The position numbers and the translations under genes were made by a program. The notes under the pieces are model-generated. The model searched no databases, had not been told where the DNA came from, and saw only the letters and a program-made list of their open reading frames with translations. DNA of 64,000 nt from assembly GCA_964602515.1 (NCBI GenBank), contig CAZRRJ010000002.1, positions 558,001 to 622,000 of the forward strand, read 5' to 3'. The stretch comes from Carboxylicivirga sp964602515. Its GTDB lineage: Bacteria; Bacteroidota; Bacteroidia; Bacteroidales; Marinilabiliaceae. This document shows, one piece after another, positions 46,267 to 55,900 of this stretch (its first letter is position 1; each line of letters begins with the position of its first letter).

Positions 46267-46929
46267 TTACCTGGCCTTCGCTTTTAATAATCCATTTGAT
46301 GAGGTTAGTTCCTTTAAACCCATTGATCCTTGTACATGCAGTTTTGGGGTGCTAATTCCAATTTCGATTCCCAGGCCAAACTGTGCTCCATCGGCAAATG
46401 CGGTGCTTGTGTTTACATACACTGCTGCTGCATCTACCTCGTTGAGGAAATGTGTTATAATGTCCGGCTCTTCTGCTCAAAATAGTGCTAAAATCTGCTT
46501 TTCTTTTTGTTCACTTGCATTAAAAGCAGATATACAAGTCATTGATTCGCCAATTTCAATAGCCGTATTTGGCATGGCTCTGAAAATGGGTAGTTTAAGC
46601 GGGCAAAATGATTGGATCTCGGATGAAGAAATACCTGTGGACAATGGTATTATAATACAGTTGTTACTTAAAGCAGAACCAAATTCTTTTACAACACTTT
46701 CCTGTTGATACGGTTTTGCAGCTAAAAACACAATATTAGCATGTCTTACAACCTGTTGATTATCTTTTGTAATACGAACATCTTGCTCTTCAAAAGCGGA
46801 GAGCAAAGAAGTTCGTCGTCTTGTTACAGCCGGTTGTGATGGCTTAATTAGTTCATTTGTCAGTAATCCATTTGCAATGGCTGTTCCTAAATTACCACCG
46901 CCAATGATAGTCATTTTTTCGACTTTCAT
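46267..46929 (-). pseudogene. proC'-'proA deletion remnant
   Basis: Codons 1-150 (46929 down to 46480) are the N-terminal part of pyrroline-5-carboxylate reductase: MTIIGGGNLGTAIANGL, 'VFLAAKPYQ' and 'FRAMPNTAIEIGESMTCIS'. A TGA follows at 46477-46479. In the same frame, the next 69 codons (down to TAA at 46267-46269) are the C-terminal end of glutamate-5-semialdehyde dehydrogenase: 'EVDAAAVYVNTSTAFADG', 'FGLGIEIGISTPKLHVQG'. A deletion of the 3' part of proC and most of proA has joined them. The ProA fragment lacks the catalytic cysteine region and ProC lacks its helical dimer domain, so neither is likely to work. Intact copies may exist elsewhere. Confidence 0.88.
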
Positions 46930-47028
46930 ATATGTAATTTTTGAGCTGTTGATGTATTAACTTGTAAGATAAACTAGACTTTATTTTATAAACCTACACA
47001 AAAACAACTAAAAAATTCTGATGGAAGT

Positions 47029-47619
47029 CTATTTTTCTGTCACCTCAGGTATGTTAACTTTAACATGTGCCCAGTTTTCGCCTGATTTAATGCGATACAA
47101 CTGCATTTCGCTAATGCCAAATTCCTTGGCAATTAGTTTTAAACGGGTTTTGCGGTTAGGATCATTGATCTTCAACTTTAATCGCATAACCTGTGTGGCT
47201 GTTAACTTATGACCTTGTTGTGTTTTGCGTCCTTTTTGTTTTTCCCGAGCTTCAAGAACTGAGGGATTATTTTGCTGGTGAGCAAACATTTCAGTTTTAT
47301 CAGCCCATCGAAGGTTTTCTACAAAGTTATTTGATTTATTGTAATCCAAATGGATAACATATAGCTGTTTATCAGAAGTCTTTGGAATGAAAAGCTCAGC
47401 AACTAATTTGTGAACATATAAAGTTCTGGATTTTCCAAAAGGCCTTAATGGTAAGGTGGGGTATCCTCTTAATTTTCCACCTCTTATATAAGAACCTTTT
47501 TCAATATCATCAACATAACTAATTATTCTACCATAGTTTGAAATTGCATATTGTTTTTTCAATGCTCCTTCTTCAAACTTAATTTCTTTCCATTCTTCGT
47601 TCCAGTGCGACCTAATCAT
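47029..47619 (-). CDS. HNH endonuclease-like protein with NUMOD4 motif
   Basis: 196 residues. The N-terminal NUMOD4 segment (about 6-35: WKEIKFEEGALKKQYAISNY followed by GRI) precedes an HNH_3-like domain (about 65-105: His70 in VHKLVAELF, His90 in VIHLDYNKSNN, then FVENLRW). A C-terminal helix-turn-helix region follows (about 135-185, 'MRLKLKINDPNRKTRLKLIA', 'FGISEMQLYRIKSGENW'). These parts together are typical of free-standing homing endonucleases. The HNH core reads V-I-H where V-N-H is common, so activity is uncertain. It sits inside the arginine operon, 12 bases beyond argD's start side and next to the proC/proA remnant. Confidence 0.82.
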   Translation of the reverse strand: MIRSHWNEEWKEIKFEEGALKKQYAISNYGRIISYVDDIEKGSYIRGGKLRGYPTLPLRPFGKSRTLYVHKLVAELFIPKTSDKQLYVIHLDYNKSNNFVENLRWADKTEMFAHQQNNPSVLEAREKQKGRKTQQGHKLTATQVMRLKLKINDPNRKTRLKLIAKEFGISEMQLYRIKSGENWAHVKVNIPEVTEK

Positions 47620-47631
47620 CTGTATAAAGTG

Positions 47632-48762
47632 TTAACCGCTCTCCATAACGGCCTTAAGACCACAAACAAAGTGATCGATATGGCTTTTATTAAGAGTCAG
47701 AGGAGGTAATAACCTCATTGTACATGTGCCGGAAACTCCTGTAAAAATATACTTTTTCAACAATAATTCATTCCTTATTGAAGTAATTTTTTTCTTTGTT
47801 TCCAATCCAATCATTAACCCCATACCTCTTATGTTCTCTATGTCAGCATTGTTTGATAATTTGCTTAAGATATATTTTCCTTGTTTATCTGCATTATGAA
47901 TAAGGTTTTCGCTTTTTAGTATTTCGATTACTGCTAATCCTGCCGCACAAGCAAGGTAATTTCCACCAAATGTAGTACCAAGTTTACCTTTATCAGCTTT
48001 AATCCGAGGTGATATTAATACCCCTCCAATTGGAAAACCATTGCCCATACCTTTAGCAATTGTAACCAAATCAGGTTCTATGTTAGCATGCTGAAATGCA
48101 AAGAATTTACCACTCCTTCCATACCCGGATTGAATTTCATCAAGGATTAATAAGGTGCCATAAGTGTTGCAAATGTGCTGCAGTTGTTCTAAAAAGCTTT
48201 TTGATGGAATATGAATACCTCCAATGCCTTGAATACCTTCAATAATAACTGCTGCTACGTTTCTTTGAGATAAGCACTTTTCTACAGCTTCAATATTTTC
48301 CCACGGTAAAATATCTACTTCATGATTTGCATTAAACGGAGCAATTATTTTAGAGTTATCAGTAATGGCAACGGTTCCGGATGTGCGGCCATGAAAACCA
48401 TTTTCAAAGGCCACAACTTTTTTGCGACCAGTATGAAATGAAGCTAGTTTAAGGGCATTCTCATTTGCTTCAGCACCAGAGTTACACAAAAATAAGCTGT
48501 AATCAGGCATATTACTTAAGTTACCTAACTTATTAGCTAATTCTTTTTGTAGTGGGTTTTGTACTGAATTGCTGTAAAAACCAATTTTTTTGATTTGCGA
48601 AGTTACGCGGTCGATATAATGTGGATGGCTGTGTCCTACCGAAATTACGGCATGACCACCGTATAAATCAAGGTATTTATTCCCTTTGTCATCCCAGACG
48701 TGGCAATCAAGACCCCTTGTTGGTGTAATATTAAATAAAGAGTAAACGTCAAATAATTCCAT
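47632..48762 (-). CDS. argD: N-acylornithine aminotransferase (ArgD)
   Basis: It transaminates N-acylglutamate semialdehyde with glutamate to N-acylornithine. The 376 residues are class III PLP aminotransferase: CNSGAEANENALKLA, LLILDEIQSGYGRSGKF with the PLP-ring aspartate, and Schiff-base Lys237 in TIAKGMGNGFPIGG. A strong Shine-Dalgarno (48771-48780) sets the ATG at 48762; the frame is open 16 codons further upstream. It is separated from argC by 348 bases, so it may have its own promoter. Confidence 0.94.
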   Translation of the reverse strand: MELFDVYSLFNITPTRGLDCHVWDDKGNKYLDLYGGHAVISVGHSHPHYIDRVTSQIKKIGFYSNSVQNPLQKELANKLGNLSNMPDYSLFLCNSGAEANENALKLASFHTGRKKVVAFENGFHGRTSGTVAITDNSKIIAPFNANHEVDILPWENIEAVEKCLSQRNVAAVIIEGIQGIGGIHIPSKSFLEQLQHICNTYGTLLILDEIQSGYGRSGKFFAFQHANIEPDLVTIAKGMGNGFPIGGVLISPRIKADKGKLGTTFGGNYLACAAGLAVIEILKSENLIHNADKQGKYILSKLSNNADIENIRGMGLMIGLETKKKITSIRNELLLKKYIFTGVSGTCTMRLLPPLTLNKSHIDHFVCGLKAVMESG

Positions 48763-49110
48763 AGTATTGCCTCTCCTTTTAGTTATTCTGTAAAATCCAT
48801 TTTGTATCATAATACTTCATAAGCAAAAAGCTGTTCAGTATCTGTTTTATCTTACCTTTTCATTTTTTTTATTAATGTATAGTATCAATTGTTATTTAAA
48901 TCTCCAATAGGCCTTAAAATCCACCCAATAATTTTAGGGCTTGTAGATACAATTGATGACATTTTTAATGTCGGTCTGGTTTCCAGTGTTCGTTGCTCTT
49001 TTGGATTTTAGGATGAAGCACTGCAAGTCTTAATCTGCACAGTACCCATGAGCAGTAAGTTTTCATACAAAGAAGAATAAAAACCTAAATTTAAACCCAA
49101 TAACCTGTTG
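48763..49110. other. Gap between argC and argD
   Basis: 348 bases without a gene. A strong ribosome-binding site lies at its argD end (48771-48780), and a hairpin at its argC end (49102-49127). The middle could hold an internal promoter for argD and the genes after it, but I could not place boxes. Confidence 0.45.
48771..48780 (-). promoter_or_regulatory. Shine-Dalgarno site that sets the argD start
   Basis: AAAAGGAGAG on the minus strand lies 8 bases before the ATG at 48762 and decides it over the upstream in-frame ATG at 48810. Confidence 0.8.
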
Positions 49111-49127
49111 CTAAAATGCAACAGGTT
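49102..49127 (-). terminator. Perfect 10-bp hairpin overlapping the argC stop codon
   Basis: AACCTGTTGC (49102-49111) pairs with GCAACAGGTT (49118-49127) around a 6-base loop that includes the stop codon of argC. On the minus strand no T tract follows, so it may be a weak terminator or an RNA-stability hairpin that sets relative argC/argD levels. Confidence 0.55.
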
Positions 49128-50073
49128 TTAATTGAAGACCTGCTGCTTCATCCAAACCAAATAAAAGATTCATATTTTGAATAGCTTGACCGGATGCGCC
49201 TTTTAAGAGGTTGTCGATCACGCTGATGATATGTATTTTTTTATCGTATTTTTTGATGTATACCAATGCTTTGTTAGTATTAACGACTTGTTTTACATCT
49301 GGGTTATTTTTAACAACAATGGTAAATGAATGTTGACTGTAATAACTTTCAAAGAGTGCCTGGACTTTTTCTTCAGATAATTCACAATCCATATATACAG
49401 AAGCTAGAATCCCGCGAGAGTGGTTACCTCGTATAGGTACAAAATTAATAGGTTCAGTAAAGTCGGCCTGCAATTGAACCAATGATTCACCAATTTCGCC
49501 TAAATGTTGGTGCTCAAATGATTTGTATACCGATACATTGTTGTTACGCCAGCTAAAGTGTGTTGTTGAGCTGGCTGCCTGTCCTGCTCCAGTGGAGCCT
49601 GTAATAGCATGAATATGTACTTCTTTTAATACCTTTGCATCGGCTAAAGGTAAAAGTGCCAATTGAATGGCTGTAGCAAAACAACCTGGGTTAGCAATTT
49701 TATTGGCTTCAGAAATGGCTTTCCTATTTAACTCAGGTAAGCCATATACATACCCCTCAGCCTTTTCTTTTAAGCGAAAATCATGGCTTAAGTCAATAAT
49801 TTTTCCTTTATAATACTTAGGAATAGCATTAACAAAATTGCGAGACTTGCCATGCCCCATGCACAGAAATAAAACATCAACAGAGTAATCTGGTTCAGAT
49901 ATAAATGCCAGTGTCGTTTCTCCAACCAAGTCCGTATGTATATTGGATACCAACAAGCCGGCCTGACTGGTACTTTGTATAAACGCAATATCAGCTTTTG
50001 GATGATTTAACAGGATACGAATCAGTTCGCCTGCCGTATATCCTGCACCCCCTATGATTCCAACTTTAATCAT
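49111..50073 (-). CDS. argC: N-acyl-gamma-glutamyl-phosphate reductase (ArgC)
   Basis: It reduces N-acylglutamyl phosphate to the semialdehyde with NADPH. 320 residues. The N-terminal dinucleotide motif is GIIGGAGYTAGELIRIL, the catalytic cysteine is in ANPGCFATAIQLALLPL, and a histidine lies in VPIRGNHSRGILASVY. The length is usual for the short ArgC type. Its start overlaps the end of argG by 8 bases. Confidence 0.95.
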   Translation of the reverse strand: MIKVGIIGGAGYTAGELIRILLNHPKADIAFIQSTSQAGLLVSNIHTDLVGETTLAFISEPDYSVDVLFLCMGHGKSRNFVNAIPKYYKGKIIDLSHDFRLKEKAEGYVYGLPELNRKAISEANKIANPGCFATAIQLALLPLADAKVLKEVHIHAITGSTGAGQAASSTTHFSWRNNNVSVYKSFEHQHLGEIGESLVQLQADFTEPINFVPIRGNHSRGILASVYMDCELSEEKVQALFESYYSQHSFTIVVKNNPDVKQVVNTNKALVYIKKYDKKIHIISVIDNLLKGASGQAIQNMNLLFGLDEAAGLQLKPVAF

Positions 50074-51280
50074 TGTTTTTGTTTAAATCCAGTTGCCCTT
50101 TGTTAACAGCATTATATATTTTCAATGGTGTTGCCAGTATGGTTGTAAAACCTTCTACATCGCTGGCTGTCCATGCTTTATTCATTTCGCCGTACTCACC
50201 AAATTTATTACTCATTAAATCATGATCTGACTCAATACCCACCACTTCAAAACGATAAGGCTTCAGTTTGATGATGACCTGTCCTGTTACATTATTCTGC
50301 GAATTTTCCAGGAATTTCTCAATATCACGCATGACCGGTTCCAGGTATTGCGATTCATGTAAGAACATACCGTACCAATTGGATAGCTGTTCTTTCCAGT
50401 GCATTTGCCATTTGGTTAATACATGTTTTTCTAAAACATGATGTGCATTAATAATTAATATCGGGGCTGCTGCTTCAAAACCAACACGACCTTTTATGCC
50501 AATAATGGTATCGCCAATATGCATATTACGTCCAATGGCATATGCTGAGCCATGTGCTTCAATGGTTTTTATGGCTTCAATCGGATCATCAAAGGGTTTA
50601 TTATTAACTGTTGCCAGTTCACCTTTTATAAATCCTAGTTTAAGTATTTCTTCATCCTCCTTTTGCAGTTGGCTTGGATAGGCATTTTCTGGTAAGGTTT
50701 GGTTTGATGTTAAGGTTTCTTTTCCTCCTATACTTGTTCCCCATAAGCCCTTGTTAATAGAGTATTCCATTTTGGTCCAGTCGCGTACTACACCACGCTC
50801 TTTTAAGTAATCAATTTCGGCCTCACGGGATAGTTTTAAGTCTCTTATGGGGGCAATTACTTTTATTTCCGGCGCAAGTACTTGGAACGTCAGGTCAAAA
50901 CGTATTTGATCGTTTCCGGCACCAGTACTACCATGGGCAATATACTTAGCACCTATGGAACGTGCATAGTCAACAATTGCTAGCGCCTGAAAAATACGCT
51001 CTGAGCTTACAGATAAAGGATAGGTGTTGTTTTTTAATACATTACCGTAAATCATGTAACGGATGCAGTTCTTGTAATAGCGTTTAGTAACATCAAGAGT
51101 AGTGTGCTTTATAACTCCTAATTCAATGGCTTTTGTCTCAATGTCATTTAATTCTTTAGCGCTAAAACCTCCGGTATTGGCTATAGCTGAATAGACTTCT
51201 AGATTCTTTTCTTCTGTTAAGTATTTTACACAAAATGATGTATCTAAGCCTCCGCTGTATGCTAAAACTACCTTTTCCAT
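50066..51280 (-). CDS. argG: Argininosuccinate synthase
   Basis: It joins citrulline and aspartate with ATP. 404 residues. The ATP loop is VLAYSGGLDTSFCVKYL, followed by GAKYIAHGSTGAGNDQ and TSIGGKETL, and a dimerisation tail from about 350. The pathway order argG-argC-argD-argF'-argB-argE-argH is nearly complete in this series. It overlaps argC by 8 bases. Confidence 0.95.
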   Translation of the reverse strand: MEKVVLAYSGGLDTSFCVKYLTEEKNLEVYSAIANTGGFSAKELNDIETKAIELGVIKHTTLDVTKRYYKNCIRYMIYGNVLKNNTYPLSVSSERIFQALAIVDYARSIGAKYIAHGSTGAGNDQIRFDLTFQVLAPEIKVIAPIRDLKLSREAEIDYLKERGVVRDWTKMEYSINKGLWGTSIGGKETLTSNQTLPENAYPSQLQKEDEEILKLGFIKGELATVNNKPFDDPIEAIKTIEAHGSAYAIGRNMHIGDTIIGIKGRVGFEAAAPILIINAHHVLEKHVLTKWQMHWKEQLSNWYGMFLHESQYLEPVMRDIEKFLENSQNNVTGQVIIKLKPYRFEVVGIESDHDLMSNKFGEYGEMNKAWTASDVEGFTTILATPLKIYNAVNKGQLDLNKNND

Positions 51281-51312
51281 TATCTTTTATTTATTAAATA
51301 TCTAGTACTATT

Positions 51313-51957
51313 TTAAAACAGAGCTGTTATGCTTTTAAAAGTCTTTCCTATTCTGCTGTCACTTATTTTAACAGCATTACGCAAGCGCGATAGAACTTTT
51401 AGATTTTTTTTGCTTTTCTGATTGTTTTTTGCAGGATCAAATAACATTCCGGTGCATAAGCAATGCTTTCGGTCTGTTCTGATAAGAATGTCATAATTGA
51501 CGCAACTCTGACAACCTTTCCAGAAGTGTTCGTCATCAGTTAACTCCGAAAAAGTAACAGGTTTATACCCCAAATCTGAATTAATTTTCATAACAGCTAG
51601 TCCAGTTGTTAAACCGAATATTTTCGCTTCGGGGTAGCGTTCTCTGGATAACTCAAAAGCTTTACTCTTGATATTCTTTGCTAAACCCTTGCCCCTGTAT
51701 CTATCTACGATAATAAGGCCTGAATTAGCTACAAATTTATCATGCCCCCATGTTTCTATATAGCAAAATCCGGCAAATTCATTTCCATCTAACGCAATAA
51801 TGGCTTTGCCTTCTTCAATCTTCTTTAGAAGGTAATCCGGATTGCGCTTAGCTATACCCGTCCCTCTAACCTTAGCAGCTTCAGCTATGGTACTTAACAC
51901 CACGTCCACGTAATTTACATGTTCTTTGGTTGCGACAAATATGTTAAACTTACTCAT
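51313..51957 (-). CDS. GNAT N-acyltransferase, probable N-acylglutamate synthase
   Basis: 214 residues with the GNAT acetyl/acyl-CoA motif A (LIIVDRYRGKGLAKNIKSKA). It is second in the arginine operon, between argR and argG. No canonical argA or argJ is present, so this is the best candidate for the first committed step (glutamate N-acylation; succinyl-CoA is implied by Pro90 of ArgF'). The C-terminal extension carries Cys149-x-x-Cys152 and Cys166-x-Cys168, a pattern that could bind zinc. The function is inferred from position; acyl donor and acceptor are unproven. Confidence 0.75.
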   Translation of the reverse strand: MSKFNIFVATKEHVNYVDVVLSTIAEAAKVRGTGIAKRNPDYLLKKIEEGKAIIALDGNEFAGFCYIETWGHDKFVANSGLIIVDRYRGKGLAKNIKSKAFELSRERYPEAKIFGLTTGLAVMKINSDLGYKPVTFSELTDDEHFWKGCQSCVNYDILIRTDRKHCLCTGMLFDPAKNNQKSKKNLKVLSRLRNAVKISDSRIGKTFKSITALF

Positions 51958-51995
51958 TTATTTAATTATTAACCTGTTATAGTAAAAGCCAGGTT

Positions 51996-52475
51996 TTATA
52001 GAGTTTTTTCTTTTAAACCCGGCATAAATAAAGACAATGCATTAATAACATCAGACTTGGAAACGCCTTCGCGACTGATTAATAATATTGTATCGTCTCC
52101 GGCAATTGTTCCCAATATTTCATATGGACCTTGGCTATCAATTACTGAAGCAATACTATTGGCAAATCCGGGTTTTGTTTTCATAATGGCCATATGTCCC
52201 GAGAACTCAATTGATTCAACACCGCTTACGGGAAACTCTTCATGGCTTGTTGACTCCTCCTTTTTTTGTCCTGTTTCCGGAACAACATATTTGTAACCAG
52301 TTTCAATATCTGGTACTTTGGCCACTTTTAGATATTTAAGATCACGTGATAATGTTGCTTGCGTAATCTTGTACCCTTCTTCTTCTAATAAAACAACCAG
52401 TTCTTCCTGCGAACTTACTTTGCGTGCACTGATAAGTTGTTTTATTGCAATTAAACGTTTTGCTTTTATTTTCAT
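51996..52475 (-). CDS. argR: Arginine repressor ArgR
   Basis: 159 residues. The N-terminal winged helix (1-70: KRLIAIKQLISARKVSSQEE, then LLEEEGYKITQATLSRDL) is followed by the C-terminal hexamer/arginine-binding domain (90-159, with FANSIASVIDSQGPYEILGT and IAGDDTILLIS). The frame extends 16 codons further upstream, but Met at 52475 (MKIKAKRLIAIKQ) starts the domain. It is first in the arginine operon; ARG-like boxes overlap its promoter, so it probably represses itself and the operon. Confidence 0.93.
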   Translation of the reverse strand: MKIKAKRLIAIKQLISARKVSSQEELVVLLEEEGYKITQATLSRDLKYLKVAKVPDIETGYKYVVPETGQKKEESTSHEEFPVSGVESIEFSGHMAIMKTKPGFANSIASVIDSQGPYEILGTIAGDDTILLISREGVSKSDVINALSLFMPGLKEKTL

Positions 52476-52485
52476 TTGGTTCTTG

Positions 52486-52531
52486 TATGCATAAATATAC
52501 ATCTGCAGTGCAAAAATATTCAATAAATATT
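52486..52531. promoter_or_regulatory. ArgR boxes at the argR promoter
   Basis: TATGCATAAATATACAT (52486-52502) lies at the predicted start site and ATATTCAATAAATATT (52516-52531) between the -7 and -33 boxes. Both match the TGCATAAATAT/ATATTCA form of the boxes near carA and carB. Confidence 0.65.
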
Positions 52532-52540
52532 AATTTCAAA
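52511..52540 (-). promoter_or_regulatory. Promoter of the argR-arg operon
   Basis: On the minus strand, TTTG (52537-52540) and TATTTTTG (52511-52518) are 18 bases apart, matching the Bacteroidota TTTG / TAnnTTTG promoter. The ArgR-type box between them and the one just downstream would block it when arginine is plentiful. Confidence 0.65.
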
Positions 52541-52557
52541 GTTATTTTTTCTAAAAA

Positions 52558-52821
52558 ATATGTATTTTTGCATGACAATAAATTTCTGAAACGTATAAAA
52601 CAACACTTGAGCGCGTGACTATTTTGAGTCTGTACATAAGTAAAATCAGCTATTTTCAGTACGAGTCGTTCCTGTTATTCTTTATTATTTTTTCCATTTA
52701 CTATCTTTTTTTTTCTGCAAAATCACTTTTTAGAAGCACTTTTATGCATAAGAATGAATGTAAAAAGATATGAAGAGCTTTTTGTTTCAAATAAATCAAC
52801 TCTTATCTGCATAAATATTGA
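52558..52821. promoter_or_regulatory. Further ArgR-type boxes in the argR-carB intergenic region
   Basis: ATATGTATTTTTGCAT (52558-52573), TATGCATAAGAATGA (52743-52757) and TGCATAAATATTGA (52808-52821) repeat the box form seen near carA and argR. The last lies 130 bases before the carB start. The rest of this 477-base gap holds no gene; a TATGTTTG element at 52882-52889 may be the carB -7 box. Confidence 0.6.
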
Positions 52822-52881
52822 AAAAAGATGTTAAATCTTTTGGAAAGGGATAATAAAGCAGTTGGGGTGTTTATTGTTGCA

Positions 52882-52889
52882 TATGTTTG
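52882..52889 (+). promoter_or_regulatory. Candidate -7 box of the carB promoter
   Basis: TATGTTTG matches TAnnTTTG and lies 63 bases before the carB ATG. The -33 element is poor (GTTG at about 52861). Confidence 0.45.
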
Positions 52890-52952
52890 GAACTTGGGTA
52901 ACATTTTTCAAATATCAAAATGTTTTACGATAACAATAATTAATAAAATAAG

Positions 52953-55900
52953 ATGAAGAAGAACGTCAAAAAGGTTATAGTTCTGGGTTCTGGTGCACTC
53001 AAGATTGGTGAGGCAGGAGAGTTTGATTACTCAGGTTCTCAAGCGTTGAAGGCACTTAAGGAGGAAGGTATTGAAACTGTTCTAATTAACCCCAATATTG
53101 CCACAGTGCAAACATCAGAGGGTATTGCTGATAAGATCTATTACTTGCCGGTTACACCTTACTTTGTTGAGCAGGTTATTCAGAAAGAAAATCCTGAAGG
53201 TATTCTTTTGGCGTTTGGTGGTCAAACAGCATTAAACTGTGGTACTGTTCTTTATGAGGATGGTATTCTTGAAAAATATAATGTAGAAGTTCTGGGTACA
53301 CCAGTGCAGGCCATAATTAATACCGAGGATCGTGAAATATTTGCAGATAAGCTGCGCGAAATTGATGTTAAAACGCCTGTTAGTATTGCGGTTACTTCTG
53401 TAGAACAGGCTGTTGAGGCATCAAAAGAAATTGGTTTTCCGATTATTGTGCGGGCTGCATACACATTAGGTGGTATGGGATCAGGCTTCTGTCATAGTAC
53501 CGAAGAATTAATTGAGAGAGCGGAAAATGCTTTTTCATATTCTAACCAGATACTGGTTGAAGAATCATTGAAAGGATGGAAAGAGGTAGAGTATGAAGTG
53601 GTGCGTGATGCATATAATAACTGTATTACGGTTTGTAATATGGAAAACTTTGATCCTTTGGGTATTCACACCGGGGAAAGTATTGTTGTGGCGCCATCGC
53701 AAACGCTGTCAAATTCTGAGTACCATAAGTTACGCGAGTTAGCTATAAAAATTATTCGTCACATTGGTATTGTGGGTGAGTGTAATGTACAGTATGCATT
53801 AGACCCTTATTCTGAAGATTACCGGGTAATTGAGGTTAATGCACGTTTATCGCGCTCTAGTGCATTGGCATCAAAAGCTACCGGTTATCCACTGGCTTTT
53901 ATTGCTGCAAAATTAGGTTTGGGTTATAGCTTACATGAATTAAAGAACTCGGTAACTAAAACAACAACTGCATTTTTTGAGCCTGCGCTGGATTATATTG
54001 TATGTAAAATTCCACGTTGGGATTTAGGAAAATTCTCAGGAGTATCAAAGGAGATTGGTTCCAGTATGAAGTCTGTTGGAGAGATTATGGCTATTGGTCG
54101 TAACTTCGAGGAAGCTCTTCAGAAAGGGCTGCGTATGGTCGGTCAGGGAATGCATGGTTTTGTTGCCAATCAGCCATTGAAGGATAAAGATATAGATACT
54201 GAACTGGAAGCACCTACCGACCAACGGGTGTTTGCCATATCGGAAGCTCTTCAGGCAGGTTATTCTGTTGATAGAATTCATGAATTAACGCGTATAGATA
54301 GATGGTTTTTAGAGAAATTAAAGAATATTACAGATCATCAGAAGGTATTAGAGTTGCATAATAGCCTTGATGATTTAGATCTGGATAAATTATTGTATGC
54401 GAAAAAACTTGGATTTTCAGATTTTCAGGTGGCGCGTTTAGTATTGAAGTCTGATAATATGGAGGATGGACTTCTTGCTGTTCGTGAGTATCGTAAAGCG
54501 AATGGTATTGTACCTGTAGTAAAGCAGATTGATACGATGGCAGGAGAGTTTCCTGCACAAATCAACTATTTATATTTAACGTATAGTGGTTCCTCTCATG
54601 ATATTGACTATGAAAAAGATGGTAAATCAGTTATAGTGCTGGGTTCAGGCGCCTACCGTATTGGGTCTTCTGTTGAATTTGACTGGTGTAGTGTTAATGC
54701 GCTAAATACAGTTAATGCAGAAGGTAATTATCGCTCTGTAATGATTAATTATAATCCGGAAACAGTAAGTACGGATTACGATATGTGTGATCGGCTTTAT
54801 TTTGATGAGTTAACGCAGGAGCGCGTTCTTGATATAATTGATCTGGAAATGCCTAAGGGTGTTATTGTTTCTGTAGGAGGCCAGATTCCCAATAATTTGG
54901 CCATGAAATTATATCGCGAGAATGTGCCGATTTTAGGAACTTCACCAGTTGATATTGACAGGGCCGAAAATCGTCAGAAGTTCTCCAGCCTGTTAGATGA
55001 TCTGGGTGTTGATCAACCACGTTGGAATGAGCTGACATCAATAGAGGATATTTTTACTTTTGTTGACGAAGTTGGTTTTCCTGTTTTGGTTCGTCCGTCT
55101 TACGTACTTTCTGGTGCGGCAATGAATGTGGTATCCAACAAAGATGAACTGGAGCACTTTTTAACGCTTGCTGCTAATGTATCTAAAGAATTTCCAGTTG
55201 TGGTTTCCGAGTTTATTGAACAGGCAAAAGAAATTGAAGTTGATGCTGTTGCCAATAAGGGAGAAGTGTTAGGCTATGCGATAAGTGAGCATATTGAGTT
55301 TGCTGGTGTTCATTCCGGCGATGCTACAATTGTTTTTCCTCCACAAAAGCTGTATGTGGAAACAATCCGACGTGTTAAAAAAATAGCACGTGAAATAGCG
55401 AAAGCGCTTAATATTACCGGGCCATTCAATATGCAGTTATTGGCAAAAGATAACGATATTAAAGTGATTGAGTGTAATTTACGTGCCTCGCGTAGTTTTC
55501 CTTTTGTGTCAAAAGTATTAAAGGTAAACCTAATAGATATGGCTACACGTGCTATGCTGGGTTTAAATGTTGAAGAGTTAACCAAGAGTTCATTTGAGTT
55601 AGATTATGTTGGAATAAAAGCACCGCAGTTTTCTTTTGCCCGTTTGCAAAAGGCAGATCCGGTTCTAGGAGTAGATATGTCATCAACAGGTGAAGTGGGG
55701 TGCATTGGCGATAACTATTATGATGCAGTTTTGCAGTCAATGCTTGCGGTTGGTTACCGTATACCAGAGAAAAATATTTTGATTTCGTCGGGTCCAGCGC
55801 GTTCAAAGCTGGAATTATTGCAGAGTGCCCGTATGTTAAAAGAGCGTGGTTATAACCTCTTTGCTACCGGAGGAACACATAAATTCTTTGCTGAAAATGG

